Position numbers and translations under genes: made by a program. The notes under the pieces are model-generated. The model saw only the letters and a program-made list of their open reading frames with translations, was not told the DNA's origin and made no database searches. A stretch of DNA of 64,000 nt from Phycisphaerales bacterium (lineage in GTDB: Bacteria > Planctomycetota > Phycisphaerae > Phycisphaerales > UBA1924): positions 372,001 to 436,000 of the forward strand of contig JANQQR010000023.1 of NCBI GenBank assembly GCA_028289195.1, in the 5' to 3' direction. Positions within the stretch are counted from its first letter, which is position 1. Every line of letters begins with the position of its first letter. This document shows positions 45,321-54,363 of the stretch, in pieces.

Positions 45321-46514
45321 ATGACCACGCAGACGATCGGCGGAACGACCCAGGCAGCCAAGCTCGCGATCGACGGCGGCACGCCCGTCAGCGAGCAGAA
45401 GGTGCCCATCGTTGGTGTCACGATCAGTGATCAGGACATCGAGGCCGCCGTTGCCGTGATGCGCTCGGGCATGCTCGCCATGGGCAAGAACTGCAAGGCC
45501 CTGGAGACCCGCTACGCCGAGGCGACCGACGCCAAGCACGCGCTGACGTGCGCCAACGGCACGTGCGCCCTGCAGCTGGCCTACGAGGCCCTCATCGAGC
45601 CGGGCGACGAGGTGCTGGTGCCCGGCTGGGGCTACATCGCGACCGTGTCGATGATCCTCGCCCGCGGCGCGACGCCGATCTTCGTTGACGCCGACCCGCG
45701 CACGTACAACATCAACGTGGCCGACGCCGCCAGCAAGGTGACGTCGCGCACCACCGCGATCGTGGGCACGCACCTCTACGGCAACCCGGTCGACATCGAC
45801 GCCGTCGAGAAGCTCGCCAGCGACAAGGGCCTGAGCGTGATCTTCGACGCCGCCCAGGCGCACCTGTCCCGCTACAAGGACCGGGGCGTGGGCGCCTACG
45901 GCGACGCCTCGACCTACAGCTTCTACGCCACCAAGAACATGACCACCGGCGAGGGCGGGATGGTCACCTGCAACGACGCCGACCTCGAGCGCACCATCAG
46001 CCTCAAGCGCAGCCACGGCGAGACGGAGAAGTACACCCACAGCGTCGTGGGCTACAACTACCGCATGACCGACGTGGAAGCCGCGATCGGGCTGAGCCAG
46101 TTCGATCGCCTCGGCGAGTACACGGCGCGACGCCAGAGCGCTGCCGACGCGATCACGAGTGCCCTCAGCGGGATCGACGGCCTCTCGGCCCCCACCACCA
46201 CGGAGGGCGCCGAGCACGTCTACCACCTCTACCAGGTGCGGATCGATCCCGAGGCGTTCAAGCCGGTCGACGGCTCGGTGCGCAACGCGTTTACCGCGGC
46301 GCTCAACGCCGAGGGCGTTGGCACCGCGATCCACTACCCCAAGGCCGTGACGCGCCAACCCCTGTTCGACACGCCGGGCATCGAGCACCTCGAGGTGGCC
46401 GATCGCCTGGCGCAGACGCTGTTCTGCGTGCCGGTGCACCACAAGCTCGATGACGACCAGGTTCGCGTGATCGGCGAGGCGCTGGCCAAGGTCGCTTCGG
46501 CGATGCGGGCCTGA
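45321..46514 (+). CDS. DegT/DnrJ/EryC1-family sugar aminotransferase
   Basis: 397 residues. PLP-dependent fold-type I enzyme: CANGTCALQLAYEAL, VPGWGYIATVSMILARGA, DAAQAHLSRYK, and the Schiff-base lysine in YSFYATKNMTTGEGGM. NYRMTDVEAAIG follows. Members transaminate 4-keto or 3-keto nucleotide sugars using glutamate or glutamine as donor. Together with the 4,6-dehydratase gene (24807-26321) it could make an amino sugar for a surface glycan, although the genes are 20 kb apart. It abuts manA tail to tail, with no gap. Confidence 0.9.
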   Translation: MTTQTIGGTTQAAKLAIDGGTPVSEQKVPIVGVTISDQDIEAAVAVMRSGMLAMGKNCKALETRYAEATDAKHALTCANGTCALQLAYEALIEPGDEVLVPGWGYIATVSMILARGATPIFVDADPRTYNINVADAASKVTSRTTAIVGTHLYGNPVDIDAVEKLASDKGLSVIFDAAQAHLSRYKDRGVGAYGDASTYSFYATKNMTTGEGGMVTCNDADLERTISLKRSHGETEKYTHSVVGYNYRMTDVEAAIGLSQFDRLGEYTARRQSAADAITSALSGIDGLSAPTTTEGAEHVYHLYQVRIDPEAFKPVDGSVRNAFTAALNAEGVGTAIHYPKAVTRQPLFDTPGIEHLEVADRLAQTLFCVPVHHKLDDDQVRVIGEALAKVASAMRA

Positions 46515-47543
46515 TCAGTCGCCAGCGCGATCCGGGAATCGGATCTCGAGCACGACGGCATCCCGAGAGAACGACGCGCAGGCGCCCTCGAGCGCGGCTG
46601 GGAACAGCACGGTCGTGCCTGCGCTCACCGGAACGGGATCGAACGCGTCCGCACCTCCCGAGCGGATGCGCCCCTCTCCCTGCACGACCATCCACACCAT
46701 CGGCTTGCCGGCCGGCGCCGGGGCGTCGTTGACGATCTCCGACTCCGTGCCGCCCTGGTGCTCGACGCGATCGACGATGTAGTGCTCGGTGGCTACGAGT
46801 CGCTGGCGGGGGCTCGCGTCTGCGCTCGTCGCGTCGGCGGGATCCGGGGGCGCGAAGTCGATGCACTGCATCGCCTGCTCGAGGTGGAGGGCCCTCCCGG
46901 TGCGCCCCCAGTCGAAGACCCGGAACGTGGTGTCGCTGGGGATCTGGATCTCGGCGACCACGATCCCCGCCCCGAGGGCGTGGCACGTGCCGCTGGGCAG
47001 GTGGTGGAAGTCGCCGGCCTTCACCGGGACGTGAACGAGTTGCTCCACGAGCGTCCCGGCGCGGGCGGCTGACTCGAATTCGGCGGCTGTCACGCCCTGG
47101 TGGACGCCCTTGTAGATCACGGCGTCGGGCTCGGCACTCACGATGTACCAGCTCTCGGTCTTCAGCTTGGCACCCGGGTGCTCGCGGGCGTACGCAGGGC
47201 TGGGGTGCACCTGCACGCTGAGATTCTCGGAGGCGTCGAGGTACTTGAGGAGGAGCGGGAATCCCTCTTCGCCGTCGAGCGATCGCAGCGAGCCCATGAG
47301 GTTGACGCCCTGGGCGCGCACGGCGTCCGCGAGCGTGAGCCCGCGCATGGGGCCGTTGGCGATGCGCGAGCGGGCCTCGTCGCCTCCGGCGCCGTCGGCG
47401 CTGGTGGATGCGAGGTCGGCGAGTTCCCACGATTCGCCGACGACGGCGCCGTCGGGCAGCGCCTTGCCGAACGGCGCGAGACGACGACCGCCCCAGACCT
47501 TCTCGTGAAGGATCGGCTCGAAGACGAGTGGGTAGCTGGTCAT
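46515..47543 (-). CDS. manA: Type I mannose-6-phosphate isomerase
   Basis: 342 residues. Type I PMI motifs: VWGGRRLAPFGKALPD, GESWELAD, PLLLKYLDASENLSVQVHPS (zinc ligands Gln and His), KTESWYIVSAEPDAVIYKG, and DFHHLPSGTCHALGAGIVVAEIQIPSDTTFRVFDW. It interconverts fructose-6-phosphate and mannose-6-phosphate, feeding GDP-mannose and related sugar nucleotides. It starts 19 nt after fabZ ends on the same strand, at the 3' end of the ftsW-murG cluster. Confidence 0.93.
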   Translation of the reverse strand: MTSYPLVFEPILHEKVWGGRRLAPFGKALPDGAVVGESWELADLASTSADGAGGDEARSRIANGPMRGLTLADAVRAQGVNLMGSLRSLDGEEGFPLLLKYLDASENLSVQVHPSPAYAREHPGAKLKTESWYIVSAEPDAVIYKGVHQGVTAAEFESAARAGTLVEQLVHVPVKAGDFHHLPSGTCHALGAGIVVAEIQIPSDTTFRVFDWGRTGRALHLEQAMQCIDFAPPDPADATSADASPRQRLVATEHYIVDRVEHQGGTESEIVNDAPAPAGKPMVWMVVQGEGRIRSGGADAFDPVPVSAGTTVLFPAALEGACASFSRDAVVLEIRFPDRAGD

Positions 47544-47562
47544 GGAAGTGGCGGCCCGCGCC

Positions 47563-48081
47563 TCAGGTGGCGATCTGCTCCTGCACGCGCGTGACTTTCC
47601 CCATGTTGGGGAAGAGCATGCCGGTGATCTTGCCCTCGAAGACCAGCCCGCCGTCGACCAGTCCCTGCACGGCCGACACGAATCGCTTGGGGTTGTACTT
47701 GATCACCTTCGAGAGCAGGTGGAGATCATCGCCCGGACGGACCGCGCCCCGGAACGCCGTGTCCTCGATGCGGGTGAACCCGGCGAAGCAGTCGGTCGGG
47801 TTCCGGTTGTAGTACAGGTAGCTGGTCAGCTGGGCGGCGGCCTCGAGCATGAGCACACCGGGCATCAGGGGGTTGCCCGGGACGTGCCCGTCCACCCAGA
47901 ACTCGTCGTCGCGGACGTGCTTCACGCCGACAGCGGCGGTGAAGTCCTCGCTGTGCCAGAGGATCTCGTCGAGCTGCACGATCGCCCCCCGATGGGGGTT
48001 CACGCGAGCGATCGCCTCGCGCCCGACGCGGGGCGTGGACAGATCCAACTGTTCGAGATCAATCAGGAGGTTGCTGGGCAT
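47563..48081 (-). CDS. fabZ: 3-hydroxyacyl-ACP dehydratase FabZ-type hotdog protein
   Basis: 172 residues. The hotdog fold signature HVPGNPLMPGVLMLEAAAQLTSYL contains the catalytic His and Glu of FabZ/FabA; the strand before it reads FWVDGHVPG where FabZ normally reads FPGHFPxxP. It dehydrates 3-hydroxyacyl-ACP in fatty acid elongation. The N-terminal 30 residues are unlike FabZ and may be an extension. It sits between the Hc1-like gene and manA in the minus-strand cluster. Confidence 0.85.
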   Translation of the reverse strand: MPSNLLIDLEQLDLSTPRVGREAIARVNPHRGAIVQLDEILWHSEDFTAAVGVKHVRDDEFWVDGHVPGNPLMPGVLMLEAAAQLTSYLYYNRNPTDCFAGFTRIEDTAFRGAVRPGDDLHLLSKVIKYNPKRFVSAVQGLVDGGLVFEGKITGMLFPNMGKVTRVQEQIAT

Positions 48082-48117
48082 CGGGGAAGCGGATGAACAG
48101 CACCCGGGTCCCGCGGA

Positions 48118-48288
48118 TCAGGCGTCGCGGAGCTCCAGGCACTTCTTGCGGATGTCCTGGGCGAGGTTCTTCACGTCCTGCATCTGCTTGCGGACGCGGG
48201 TCTGGGCCGCCTTGTTGCCGCCCTCGGCCTTCTTGATGTCGTCGTCAACCTCTTCGACCAGTTGCTTGAGCTGTTCGTATTCCTGCAC
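48118..48288 (-). CDS. Hc1-like small histone/nucleoid protein
   Basis: 56 residues from GTG 48288, with GGAG about 9 nt upstream. The sequence reads MQEYEQLKQLVEEVDDD, then IKKAEGGNKAAQTRVRKQMQ, then DVKNLAQDIRKKCLELRDA. The stretch with KAEGGNKAAQTRVRK resembles the lysine/alanine core of chlamydial and planctomycete Hc1 histone-like proteins, which bind DNA. One Cys is near the end. It is 30 nt upstream of fabZ on the same strand. Too short for automatic calling but well supported. Confidence 0.75.
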   Translation of the reverse strand: MQEYEQLKQLVEEVDDDIKKAEGGNKAAQTRVRKQMQDVKNLAQDIRKKCLELRDA

Positions 48289-48390
48289 GGTGAGTCTCCG
48301 TGGGCTAGGGTCCGAGAACTCGGGCTCCGACCGGTCGGTCCCGAAGGGGAGTAGCGTAGGTATCTTCCCAGAAACGCCGCTGGAGGCAAG

Positions 48391-49698
48391 TCAGCGGGGA
48401 TCCGGCCCCAAAAACGCATGGGTTTTGTCAGGGTCTGGGCCATCTTCGCCGGGGCCGATGCAGATCAGGTTCTTGCCCTGGCGCTTGGACTCGAGCACGA
48501 GCTCATCCGCCCGCTGGATGAGCGATTCGGCATCGTGCCCGTCCCACGGGAACGTCGCGACGCCGCCCGAGATCGTCAGCGAACCCTGGGCATCGGCGCC
48601 CAGCTTGGGGAAGTGGTGCTGATTGATCTGCGCCTGGAAGCGCTGGGTGATCGAGACGATCGAGGGCACCTGACGCTGGCCGGGCTCACGCGGGCCGTCC
48701 GGGCTATCGAACACCACCGCGAACTCATCGCCCCCGATCCGCGCGACGCGATCGGTGGGACGGATGACAGAATTCAGCAGGTGCACCGTCTCGCGCAGGA
48801 TCTCGTCGCCGGCGGGGTGCCCGTATGCGTCGTTGTACCGCTTGAAGTCGTCGATATCGAACATGAGCAGCGACACCTCATGGCGACGCGCGCGGGCCCG
48901 TTCCAGAGCGCCGGCGAGGAAGCGCTCGAAGTAGCGCCGGTTCCAGGCACCCGTGAGGTGATCCGTAAACGCCGCGGAACGGAGCTGGGCGTGCTGCTCG
49001 ATCAGGACGAGCCAGGGGGCGACCCATGCCGCGGCCCCGCCGAGGTCGTGCTGCTGCTGATCGTCGGCAACGAGCCAGCCGAGCGTCTGGCCCCGGTGGA
49101 CGACCGGTGCGCCGGCGCCTTCCGGCTGCTCGCCGGCGAACTCGATCGTGGACCCGAAACGCTTGCGGAGCACCTCGAAGCACATCGAGCGTGCGTTGGC
49201 GCCCGCCGCCAGTGCCGCGGCAAGGAGCCGGTCGTCGTCGAAATCGCCTTGCGATGTGCGCACCGGCGAAGCGGCTTCCGGAGCGACCGGGGCGTGCGGG
49301 CTCTCCGGTGCTGGATCGCTGGTCGTGTGGTTCAGCGAGAGCCCCAGAAGCGTTCGCAGCTCAGACGGGCCTGCTTCGAGCGGGAGCCACTGCTCGATGA
49401 CCGACAGCTCACCGGCGGGCGGTGCATCTCCAAGCCCCACGACTCGGACGCTCTCATCGACCCGCCGGAGAGACTCGACCCACGAGGCCAGATCGCGCTC
49501 GCGTACGAGGTCCTGGTTCACGATCACTACCGGCCCGGGCTCCATCCCGAGGGGCTCGAGGGCGAGTTCACCGATCGCGTTCAGCAGCCCGGGAGCGCGG
49601 ATCAATTCGAGATCCGGGTCGCGACGCAGGCGCTGCTCGATGGGAGAAGGCCCCACGAGGATCACGCGCATCGTGATGGGAGCGTCGCTGCCGGACAT
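48391..49698 (-). CDS. GGDEF-domain diguanylate cyclase
   Basis: 435 residues from ATG 49698; longer reading overlaps the upstream gene. The N-terminal ~110 residues form a degenerate receiver-like fold (MRVILVGPSPIEQRLRRDP ... VRVVGLGDAPP). A GAF-like middle region follows, then the GGDEF domain from ~260: DHLTGAWNRRYFERFL, LLMFDIDDFKRYNDAYGHPAGDEILRE and RIGGDEFAVVFD, with the active GGDEF motif intact. It should synthesise c-di-GMP. An RxxD inhibition site is not obvious before GGDEF. It lies in the minus-strand cell-envelope cluster. Confidence 0.88.
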   Translation of the reverse strand: MSGSDAPITMRVILVGPSPIEQRLRRDPDLELIRAPGLLNAIGELALEPLGMEPGPVVIVNQDLVRERDLASWVESLRRVDESVRVVGLGDAPPAGELSVIEQWLPLEAGPSELRTLLGLSLNHTTSDPAPESPHAPVAPEAASPVRTSQGDFDDDRLLAAALAAGANARSMCFEVLRKRFGSTIEFAGEQPEGAGAPVVHRGQTLGWLVADDQQQHDLGGAAAWVAPWLVLIEQHAQLRSAAFTDHLTGAWNRRYFERFLAGALERARARRHEVSLLMFDIDDFKRYNDAYGHPAGDEILRETVHLLNSVIRPTDRVARIGGDEFAVVFDSPDGPREPGQRQVPSIVSITQRFQAQINQHHFPKLGADAQGSLTISGGVATFPWDGHDAESLIQRADELVLESKRQGKNLICIGPGEDGPDPDKTHAFLGPDPR

Positions 49699-49730
49699 GG
49701 TTGCTCTTGCCGATTGACTCACGCTTGTCT

Positions 49731-50396
49731 CTACCCCTCCGCCCCGGCACTGGGTTCGCGCCTGGGGCCGTCCCACCCGCCGCCGAGCAGCATCGATAGC
49801 TCAGCGTCGGAGACCAGGGGTTCCTCTTCGACCATGGGATCCGAACCCCGGGCGTCGTCGGGCGGGGCCCGGAGCGGCGTTGGCTCGTCGGGAGCAGCGC
49901 CGGCCCGCTCGAGACGCGGCTCGCAGATACGGGACTCCGTCCACTCGGCATCTTCATCGTCCTGCCCGGCGAGGCGGAGGCTCGGGGCCGGCTCATCGGA
50001 CCCGGGGGTCTCGACGTCGGCATCGGGCCTCGGGATGAATGCCGCCAACTGGGGTGAGCACCGGGCGTCGTAGCTCCAGATCGCCGCGCTCGGCGCGTAG
50101 GTGCCGATCGCGCGATGGAACTCGCGGGCCCAATGGGCCGATCCCGGCTCGAGCAGGATGACGATTCCGGGCCCCACTTCCGAGCCGCCCGAGCGGAGGG
50201 AGCGTTCCCGGATGACCATGTCCGCCATGCCGTGGTGGTGACTCGGGGCCATTTCGACGTCGTCGCCGCGTCTGGCGAGTGCCATCCGCAGGGCCCCCGG
50301 GATTTGCACGTGTTCGGGCTGGTCGGGCCCAGCGACGATCAGAAACCGGGGCGCTCCGCGCTGCATGTGGTGAGCCTCCTGCTCGTGCTTGGTCAT
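49731..50396 (-). CDS. Hypothetical protein with a P-loop-less Rossmann-like N-terminus and acidic C-terminus
   Basis: 221 residues from ATG 50396 (MTKHEQ...); a later ATG at codon 11 is possible. The first ~110 residues (FLIVAGPDQPEHVQIPGALRMAL ... IVILLEPGSAHWAREFHRAIG) alternate strand and helix. The C-terminal half is Asp/Glu/Pro-rich and ends LVSDAELSMLLGGGWDG, a possible short conserved motif. I recognise no family. It precedes the GGDEF gene by 32 nt on the same strand and may be its partner. Confidence 0.55.
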   Translation of the reverse strand: MTKHEQEAHHMQRGAPRFLIVAGPDQPEHVQIPGALRMALARRGDDVEMAPSHHHGMADMVIRERSLRSGGSEVGPGIVILLEPGSAHWAREFHRAIGTYAPSAAIWSYDARCSPQLAAFIPRPDADVETPGSDEPAPSLRLAGQDDEDAEWTESRICEPRLERAGAAPDEPTPLRAPPDDARGSDPMVEEEPLVSDAELSMLLGGGWDGPRREPSAGAEG

Positions 50397-50461
50397 GCAC
50401 CAAGACTACGAAATGAATCGGCCGGGCCCGAACGGAACGCCCCGGAATTCGTGCACTTTCC

Positions 50462-51601
50462 TCATTGGGTGCACCGACCCAGCGCTCCGAGGATTGCCTC
50501 GGCCGCCCGGCTCGCCCCGTCTGCCGGGCCCAGGTGGGCGCCGGCGGCGCGCATCGCCGCACGCCGATCGGCTTCCGTCAGCACACCGGACAACAGGTCC
50601 CCGGACGCCCCGAGCGTCTCTCGCGGGCCGATAAGGTCGTTCACCACGATCGCGCTTCCCGCATCAGTCAGCGGGATCGCGTTGAGGCGTTGGTGCTGAT
50701 CGCGGTGGTACGGATAGGGCAGGAACACGCTCGGCACCGCGTTGGCCCACGCTTCACCCACGTTGCCCGCCCCGGAGCGCGCGATCGCCAGATCGGCGCC
50801 GCCCCACGCCGAGCCCATGTCCTCGATGAACGGCACCACCTTCGCTTCAACGCCTGCTCCCGAGTAGGCGTCGGCCAGCGCGGGGTCCGCGCCCTCTCCG
50901 GACTGGTGCAGCACCTGCCATCCCTCGAGCCATGCGGGATGGGACCGACAGACCTCCATCATGAGCTCGTTGATGGAACGCGCTCCCTGGCTGCCACCAG
51001 TCACGAGCAGAGTGCGATGGTCGGGTTCGAGCCCGAGGCGCTTCCTGCAATCGGGCGCCTCGCCGCGAGTCAGGGAAGAACTCCGGACGATCGGCGGGAT
51101 CCTCTCCCACGCCTCGGGCACCGCCGGGCCGGTTGCTGCCGAGAGGCGGCGTGCGACCCGGCGGGCGATCCAGCGATTCGCCTTCCCCGGCACCGCGTCG
51201 AGGTTGATGAGCACCGTCTCGGTGCGCTCCGCCCTCGCGGCCTGCGCAGCCGGCGCGGCGACGAACCCGCCCATGGCGACCAGCACGACCGGATGGCCCT
51301 GCTCCCTCGCGGTGCGGATCGCGGCGCGCGTCTGTCGGATCGACGGGCCCCACGAAGAGAGGAATCGAACCAGCGTCAGCGGTCGCACGCCGAACGGCTT
51401 GGCCGGCAGCGCCTCGAATTCAGCTTTCTCGTTCGACAGGATCGATGCGTCGATCAGGCGCTGCGAGCAGAGGAAGCTGCACGCGATCCCCGGTTGGCGC
51501 GCTCCGAGCTCTTCGCGGATCGCGAGCGCCGGGAAGATGTGGCCTCCGGTGCCGCCCCCGGCGAAGAGGACCGCGGCCTGCGATGCGCGAGGGGCGTTCA
51601 C
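50462..51601 (-). CDS. murG: MurG, UDP-GlcNAc:MurNAc-pentapeptide-PP-undecaprenol GlcNAc transferase
   Basis: 379 residues from a GTG start at 51601. The nucleotide loop GGGTGGHIFPALAI at the N-terminus and LLVTGGSQGARSINELMM plus AIARSGAGNVGEAWANAVPSVFLPYPYHRDQHQRLNA at the C-terminal half are typical MurG motifs. It adds GlcNAc to lipid I, giving lipid II, at the inner face of the cytoplasmic membrane. ftsW lies 19 nt upstream on the same strand, the order seen in many division/cell-wall clusters. Presence shows this lineage keeps a peptidoglycan pathway. Confidence 0.96.
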   Translation of the reverse strand: MNAPRASQAAVLFAGGGTGGHIFPALAIREELGARQPGIACSFLCSQRLIDASILSNEKAEFEALPAKPFGVRPLTLVRFLSSWGPSIRQTRAAIRTAREQGHPVVLVAMGGFVAAPAAQAARAERTETVLINLDAVPGKANRWIARRVARRLSAATGPAVPEAWERIPPIVRSSSLTRGEAPDCRKRLGLEPDHRTLLVTGGSQGARSINELMMEVCRSHPAWLEGWQVLHQSGEGADPALADAYSGAGVEAKVVPFIEDMGSAWGGADLAIARSGAGNVGEAWANAVPSVFLPYPYHRDQHQRLNAIPLTDAGSAIVVNDLIGPRETLGASGDLLSGVLTEADRRAAMRAAGAHLGPADGASRAAEAILGALGRCTQ

Positions 51602-51620
51602 AGCACGAGCCTAGCGGTGG

Positions 51621-52808
51621 TCAGGCCGCGACGAGGCGGAGGTTCTCGCTGTTTCGCCCGCCTGCGGGCTCGCCGGGATCCGGGAGAGCCGGCGTGTGCT
51701 CGGGCACGAGCTTGTCCATGGCGATGAGCAGGCCGAGCGCACCCGCGGTGAGACTCCAGCCTGTGCCGCCCGAACTCAGGAGTGGCAGGGCGATGCCCTT
51801 CGTGGGCGCAAGGCCGGTCACGACGAAGAGGTTGATCATCGCCTGGCAGCCGAACGTCGTGATGATGCCCAGCCCGAGGAGCTTGATGAACGGGTCGGTC
51901 TGGCGCCTCACGATCGAGATGCCGAAGCAGACGACCCCGGCCAAGAGTGCGAGCACGAACGCGGCACCCGCGAGGCCGAGTTCTTCGCAGATCACGGCGA
52001 AGAGGAAGTCGGTCCGGTCTTCGGGGAGGTAGCCGAACTTCTGGAGGCCGAATCCCAGCCCGCGCCCGAAGCCCTGGCCGTTGGCGATGGCCACGAGCGA
52101 CTGGATCATGTGGTAGCCCGACCCTTCCGGATCAGCGAATGGATCCAGGAACGCCGTGAGCCTCCGGATGCGATAGGGGCTGGCGAGCACAGCGATGGTG
52201 ACGGCCAGGAGCCCGAGCGGCGCGAACGCGAGCAGATGGCGGAGCCGGGCGCCCGCGCCGATCAGCACGACACAGGCCGAGCCCGCGATCAGCACGCCGG
52301 TTCCGAGGTCCTCGAGACCGATCAGCGCGGCGACGGGCGCGACGATGAGCAGACCCGGGAGGATCCCCCGGCCAAACTCGCCGATGCGCTGGGAGTGGCG
52401 CGTGGCGAACCACGCCAGCGTGATCAGCACGCCCCACTTGGCGATCTCGCTCGGCTGGATGGTGAACCCGATGCCGGGGATGAGGATCCAGCGGCTCGAG
52501 CCGTTGACCTCGTGCCCGACCACGGGCGCGTAGACCAGGAGCAGCGCCACGACGCTGAGCGGCACGATCGCCGGCGCCCACCACATGCGGTGCGGGTTCG
52601 AGCAGATGCGCGAGAGCGGAGCGTGCGACGCGATCGCGAGGCAGGCCAGCGCCAGCGCCATGTAGAGCGTCGAGCGCGACCACACGATCGACTTGAACGT
52701 GACGGCGTTGTCCGGGTCGATCGTCAGCCCGGCGGAGTTGACCATCACCACGCCGACACAGAGCAGGCCGAAGACACACAGCATGATCCCGTCGCCGGCG
52801 CGCAGCAT
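51621..52808 (-). CDS. ftsW: FtsW/RodA-family peptidoglycan polymerase
   Basis: 395 residues with about ten membrane helices. SEDS-family motifs: NGSSRWILIPGIGFTIQPSEIAKW, LIGLEDLGTGVLI, GEGxGFG-like NGQGFGRGLGFGLQKFGYLPEDRTDFLFAVICEELG, and ATGLAPTKGIALPLLSSGGTG-type ending (TGLAPTKGIALPLLSSGGTG). FtsW polymerises septal peptidoglycan glycan strands. It is followed by murG 19 nt downstream. A longer N-terminus is open but lacks a better start; the family normally begins as here. Confidence 0.94.
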   Translation of the reverse strand: MLRAGDGIMLCVFGLLCVGVVMVNSAGLTIDPDNAVTFKSIVWSRSTLYMALALACLAIASHAPLSRICSNPHRMWWAPAIVPLSVVALLLVYAPVVGHEVNGSSRWILIPGIGFTIQPSEIAKWGVLITLAWFATRHSQRIGEFGRGILPGLLIVAPVAALIGLEDLGTGVLIAGSACVVLIGAGARLRHLLAFAPLGLLAVTIAVLASPYRIRRLTAFLDPFADPEGSGYHMIQSLVAIANGQGFGRGLGFGLQKFGYLPEDRTDFLFAVICEELGLAGAAFVLALLAGVVCFGISIVRRQTDPFIKLLGLGIITTFGCQAMINLFVVTGLAPTKGIALPLLSSGGTGWSLTAGALGLLIAMDKLVPEHTPALPDPGEPAGGRNSENLRLVAA

Positions 52809-52862
52809 GGCCGAGATATCGGGCGTGCGACCTCGGAGGCCCCAGGGATTGCAAGAAAACGC

Positions 52863-52890
52863 TTCCCGTGCGCGTTATCCGGGCTAAACT
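52863..52890 (+). promoter_or_regulatory. Candidate promoter for the basic secreted protein gene
   Basis: TTCCCG (52863-52868), 16-nt spacer, TAAACT (52885-52890), about 90 nt before GTG 52980. The -10 is a reasonable match, the -35 weak. It lies in the divergent gap with ftsW. Confidence 0.35.
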
Positions 52891-52979
52891 TCCTTCGGAT
52901 CGACTCGGGGACTCGTGGGCTAGAGGGGCTTGAAGAGGCGCGCCGGACCCGCGGCGCGCCGCAAGAGGAGGCGCAAGCC

Positions 52980-54320
52980 GTGAAGACTCGAGCCCTACTC
53001 GTCGTGGCTGCCGCTGTTGCGTGCCTGATGTCCGTCGCACCGCCAGCGCATGCGAGCGGCGTCGTCAAAGACCTCGCCTACCGGCCGGGGACGTCCGACG
53101 TCCAGGAGGTCAAGGGCAAGAGCAAAGCGCAGCGCAAGCTCGAGCGCCACCAGCGGCGCGCCCAGCACCGCGATCGCGGCACGTCGAAGAACCGCGCCAA
53201 GTCCAAGGGACGCTCGGCCCAGAAGAACCGCGGCTCCCAGCGCAAGCAGGCAGACCGCAATCGCGGCTCCTCGCGGAATCGTGCGCACAACGATCGCCGA
53301 TCGCGCAACAATCGCAAGGCGCAGCGCAACAACGGCCACCGGCGCCACGCGGGGCACAATCGCTCACGGGGTCACTCGCGCAAGGCACACCGGTCTCATT
53401 CCGGCGGCAAACGCTACGGCTCGCGATCGAATAGACACAGCTACACGCCCGGGTACGCGAGCAGATACCGGTCGCACTCCTACAAGCGGGGGCACCACCA
53501 CGGGTACCGCTACGGGCACAAGTACAAGCGCCACCACAACCGGTACTCCTACGGCCACAAGCGCTACAAGCACTCGTACTACAAGCCCTCGTCGTACCGC
53601 GCGGTCTACGGCGGATCCGGCTACTCCTACAAGTACGGGGCGAGGTACCGGCGCTACGGCTACGTGGGGTACTGCCCCACTTCCTACTCGTATCGCTACT
53701 ACCCCAGCTACGGCTACTACCCGCGCTACGGAGTGTCGACGTACTACGGCTACGGGTCGGGCTACCCGGCGAAGGTTGTCATCGACCCGATCACGCCCGA
53801 CCGAGATCCCAGCATCGATCAGGCGGATCCCTCCATTGACGCGTACCGCCAGTGGCAGCGTGAGATGGACGCGCTGGGAGAGGGCGACCCGGCTGTCGAG
53901 GCGTGGGCCCTGCTTGGCGAGGGAGAGTCGCGTGTTGCGCTGACGGTGTTCAGCCGCCTGTGCGAGAGCGACCCCGAGTCGCCGTCGCTCAAGTCCGGTT
54001 ACGCCATGGCCTCGCTGGCGCTGGGCGACGAGCGCGTCGCGCTGTGGGCCCTCCGTCGCATGCTCCGCAGCACGCAGGACCACCCGGGATTCCTCATCCC
54101 GCCGGTGTTCGGGCTGGCCGAGCGTCTCGATGGCCTCGCCGAGGACCTCCGCTTCGAGCTCGAGAACGAGGGCGGATCGTCGGACCGCTGGCTGTTGCTC
54201 GCGGGGGTCGAGCTGCTCCGCAAGGACGACGCGGCGGCCCTGGCGGCTGCGGAGGTCGCCGAGCGTTCCGGGGATCGCAGCGAGGGCCTCCGCAGGCTGA
54301 AGCAGCTGACCCAGCCATAA
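52980..54320 (+). CDS. Secreted, highly basic Arg/Lys/His/Tyr-rich protein with TPR-like C-terminus
   Basis: 446 residues from GTG 52980 with GGAGG upstream. A signal peptide (VKTRALLVVAAAVACLMSVAPPAHA) is followed by ~150 residues rich in Arg, Lys, His, Asn and Ser, with short basic repeats, then ~80 residues of Tyr/Gly/His/Lys repeats (YKRGHHHGYRYGHKYKRHH). The last ~160 residues are helical and TPR-like (GEGESRVALTVFSRLCESDPESPSLKSGYAMASLALG). I recognise no family. The basic low-complexity part may bind polyanions or the envelope surface. It precedes the rpl operon, separated by its own promoter. Confidence 0.7.
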   Translation: MKTRALLVVAAAVACLMSVAPPAHASGVVKDLAYRPGTSDVQEVKGKSKAQRKLERHQRRAQHRDRGTSKNRAKSKGRSAQKNRGSQRKQADRNRGSSRNRAHNDRRSRNNRKAQRNNGHRRHAGHNRSRGHSRKAHRSHSGGKRYGSRSNRHSYTPGYASRYRSHSYKRGHHHGYRYGHKYKRHHNRYSYGHKRYKHSYYKPSSYRAVYGGSGYSYKYGARYRRYGYVGYCPTSYSYRYYPSYGYYPRYGVSTYYGYGSGYPAKVVIDPITPDRDPSIDQADPSIDAYRQWQREMDALGEGDPAVEAWALLGEGESRVALTVFSRLCESDPESPSLKSGYAMASLALGDERVALWALRRMLRSTQDHPGFLIPPVFGLAERLDGLAEDLRFELENEGGSSDRWLLLAGVELLRKDDAAALAAAEVAERSGDRSEGLRRLKQLTQP

Positions 54321-54335
54321 TCCGCCCTGCGGGCA

Positions 54336-54363
54336 TTGCGTCTGCGCCTCGGATCGCTACACT
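54336..54363 (+). promoter_or_regulatory. Promoter candidate for the rplK operon
   Basis: TTGCGT (54336-54341), 16-nt spacer, TACACT (54358-54363), about 135 nt before rplK. It starts 16 nt after the stop of the preceding gene. Confidence 0.55.

Noticed and set aside
51696-52979. Open extension upstream of the basic secreted-protein gene
   Set aside because: It is antisense to ftsW; the signal peptide and ribosome site place the start at 52980.
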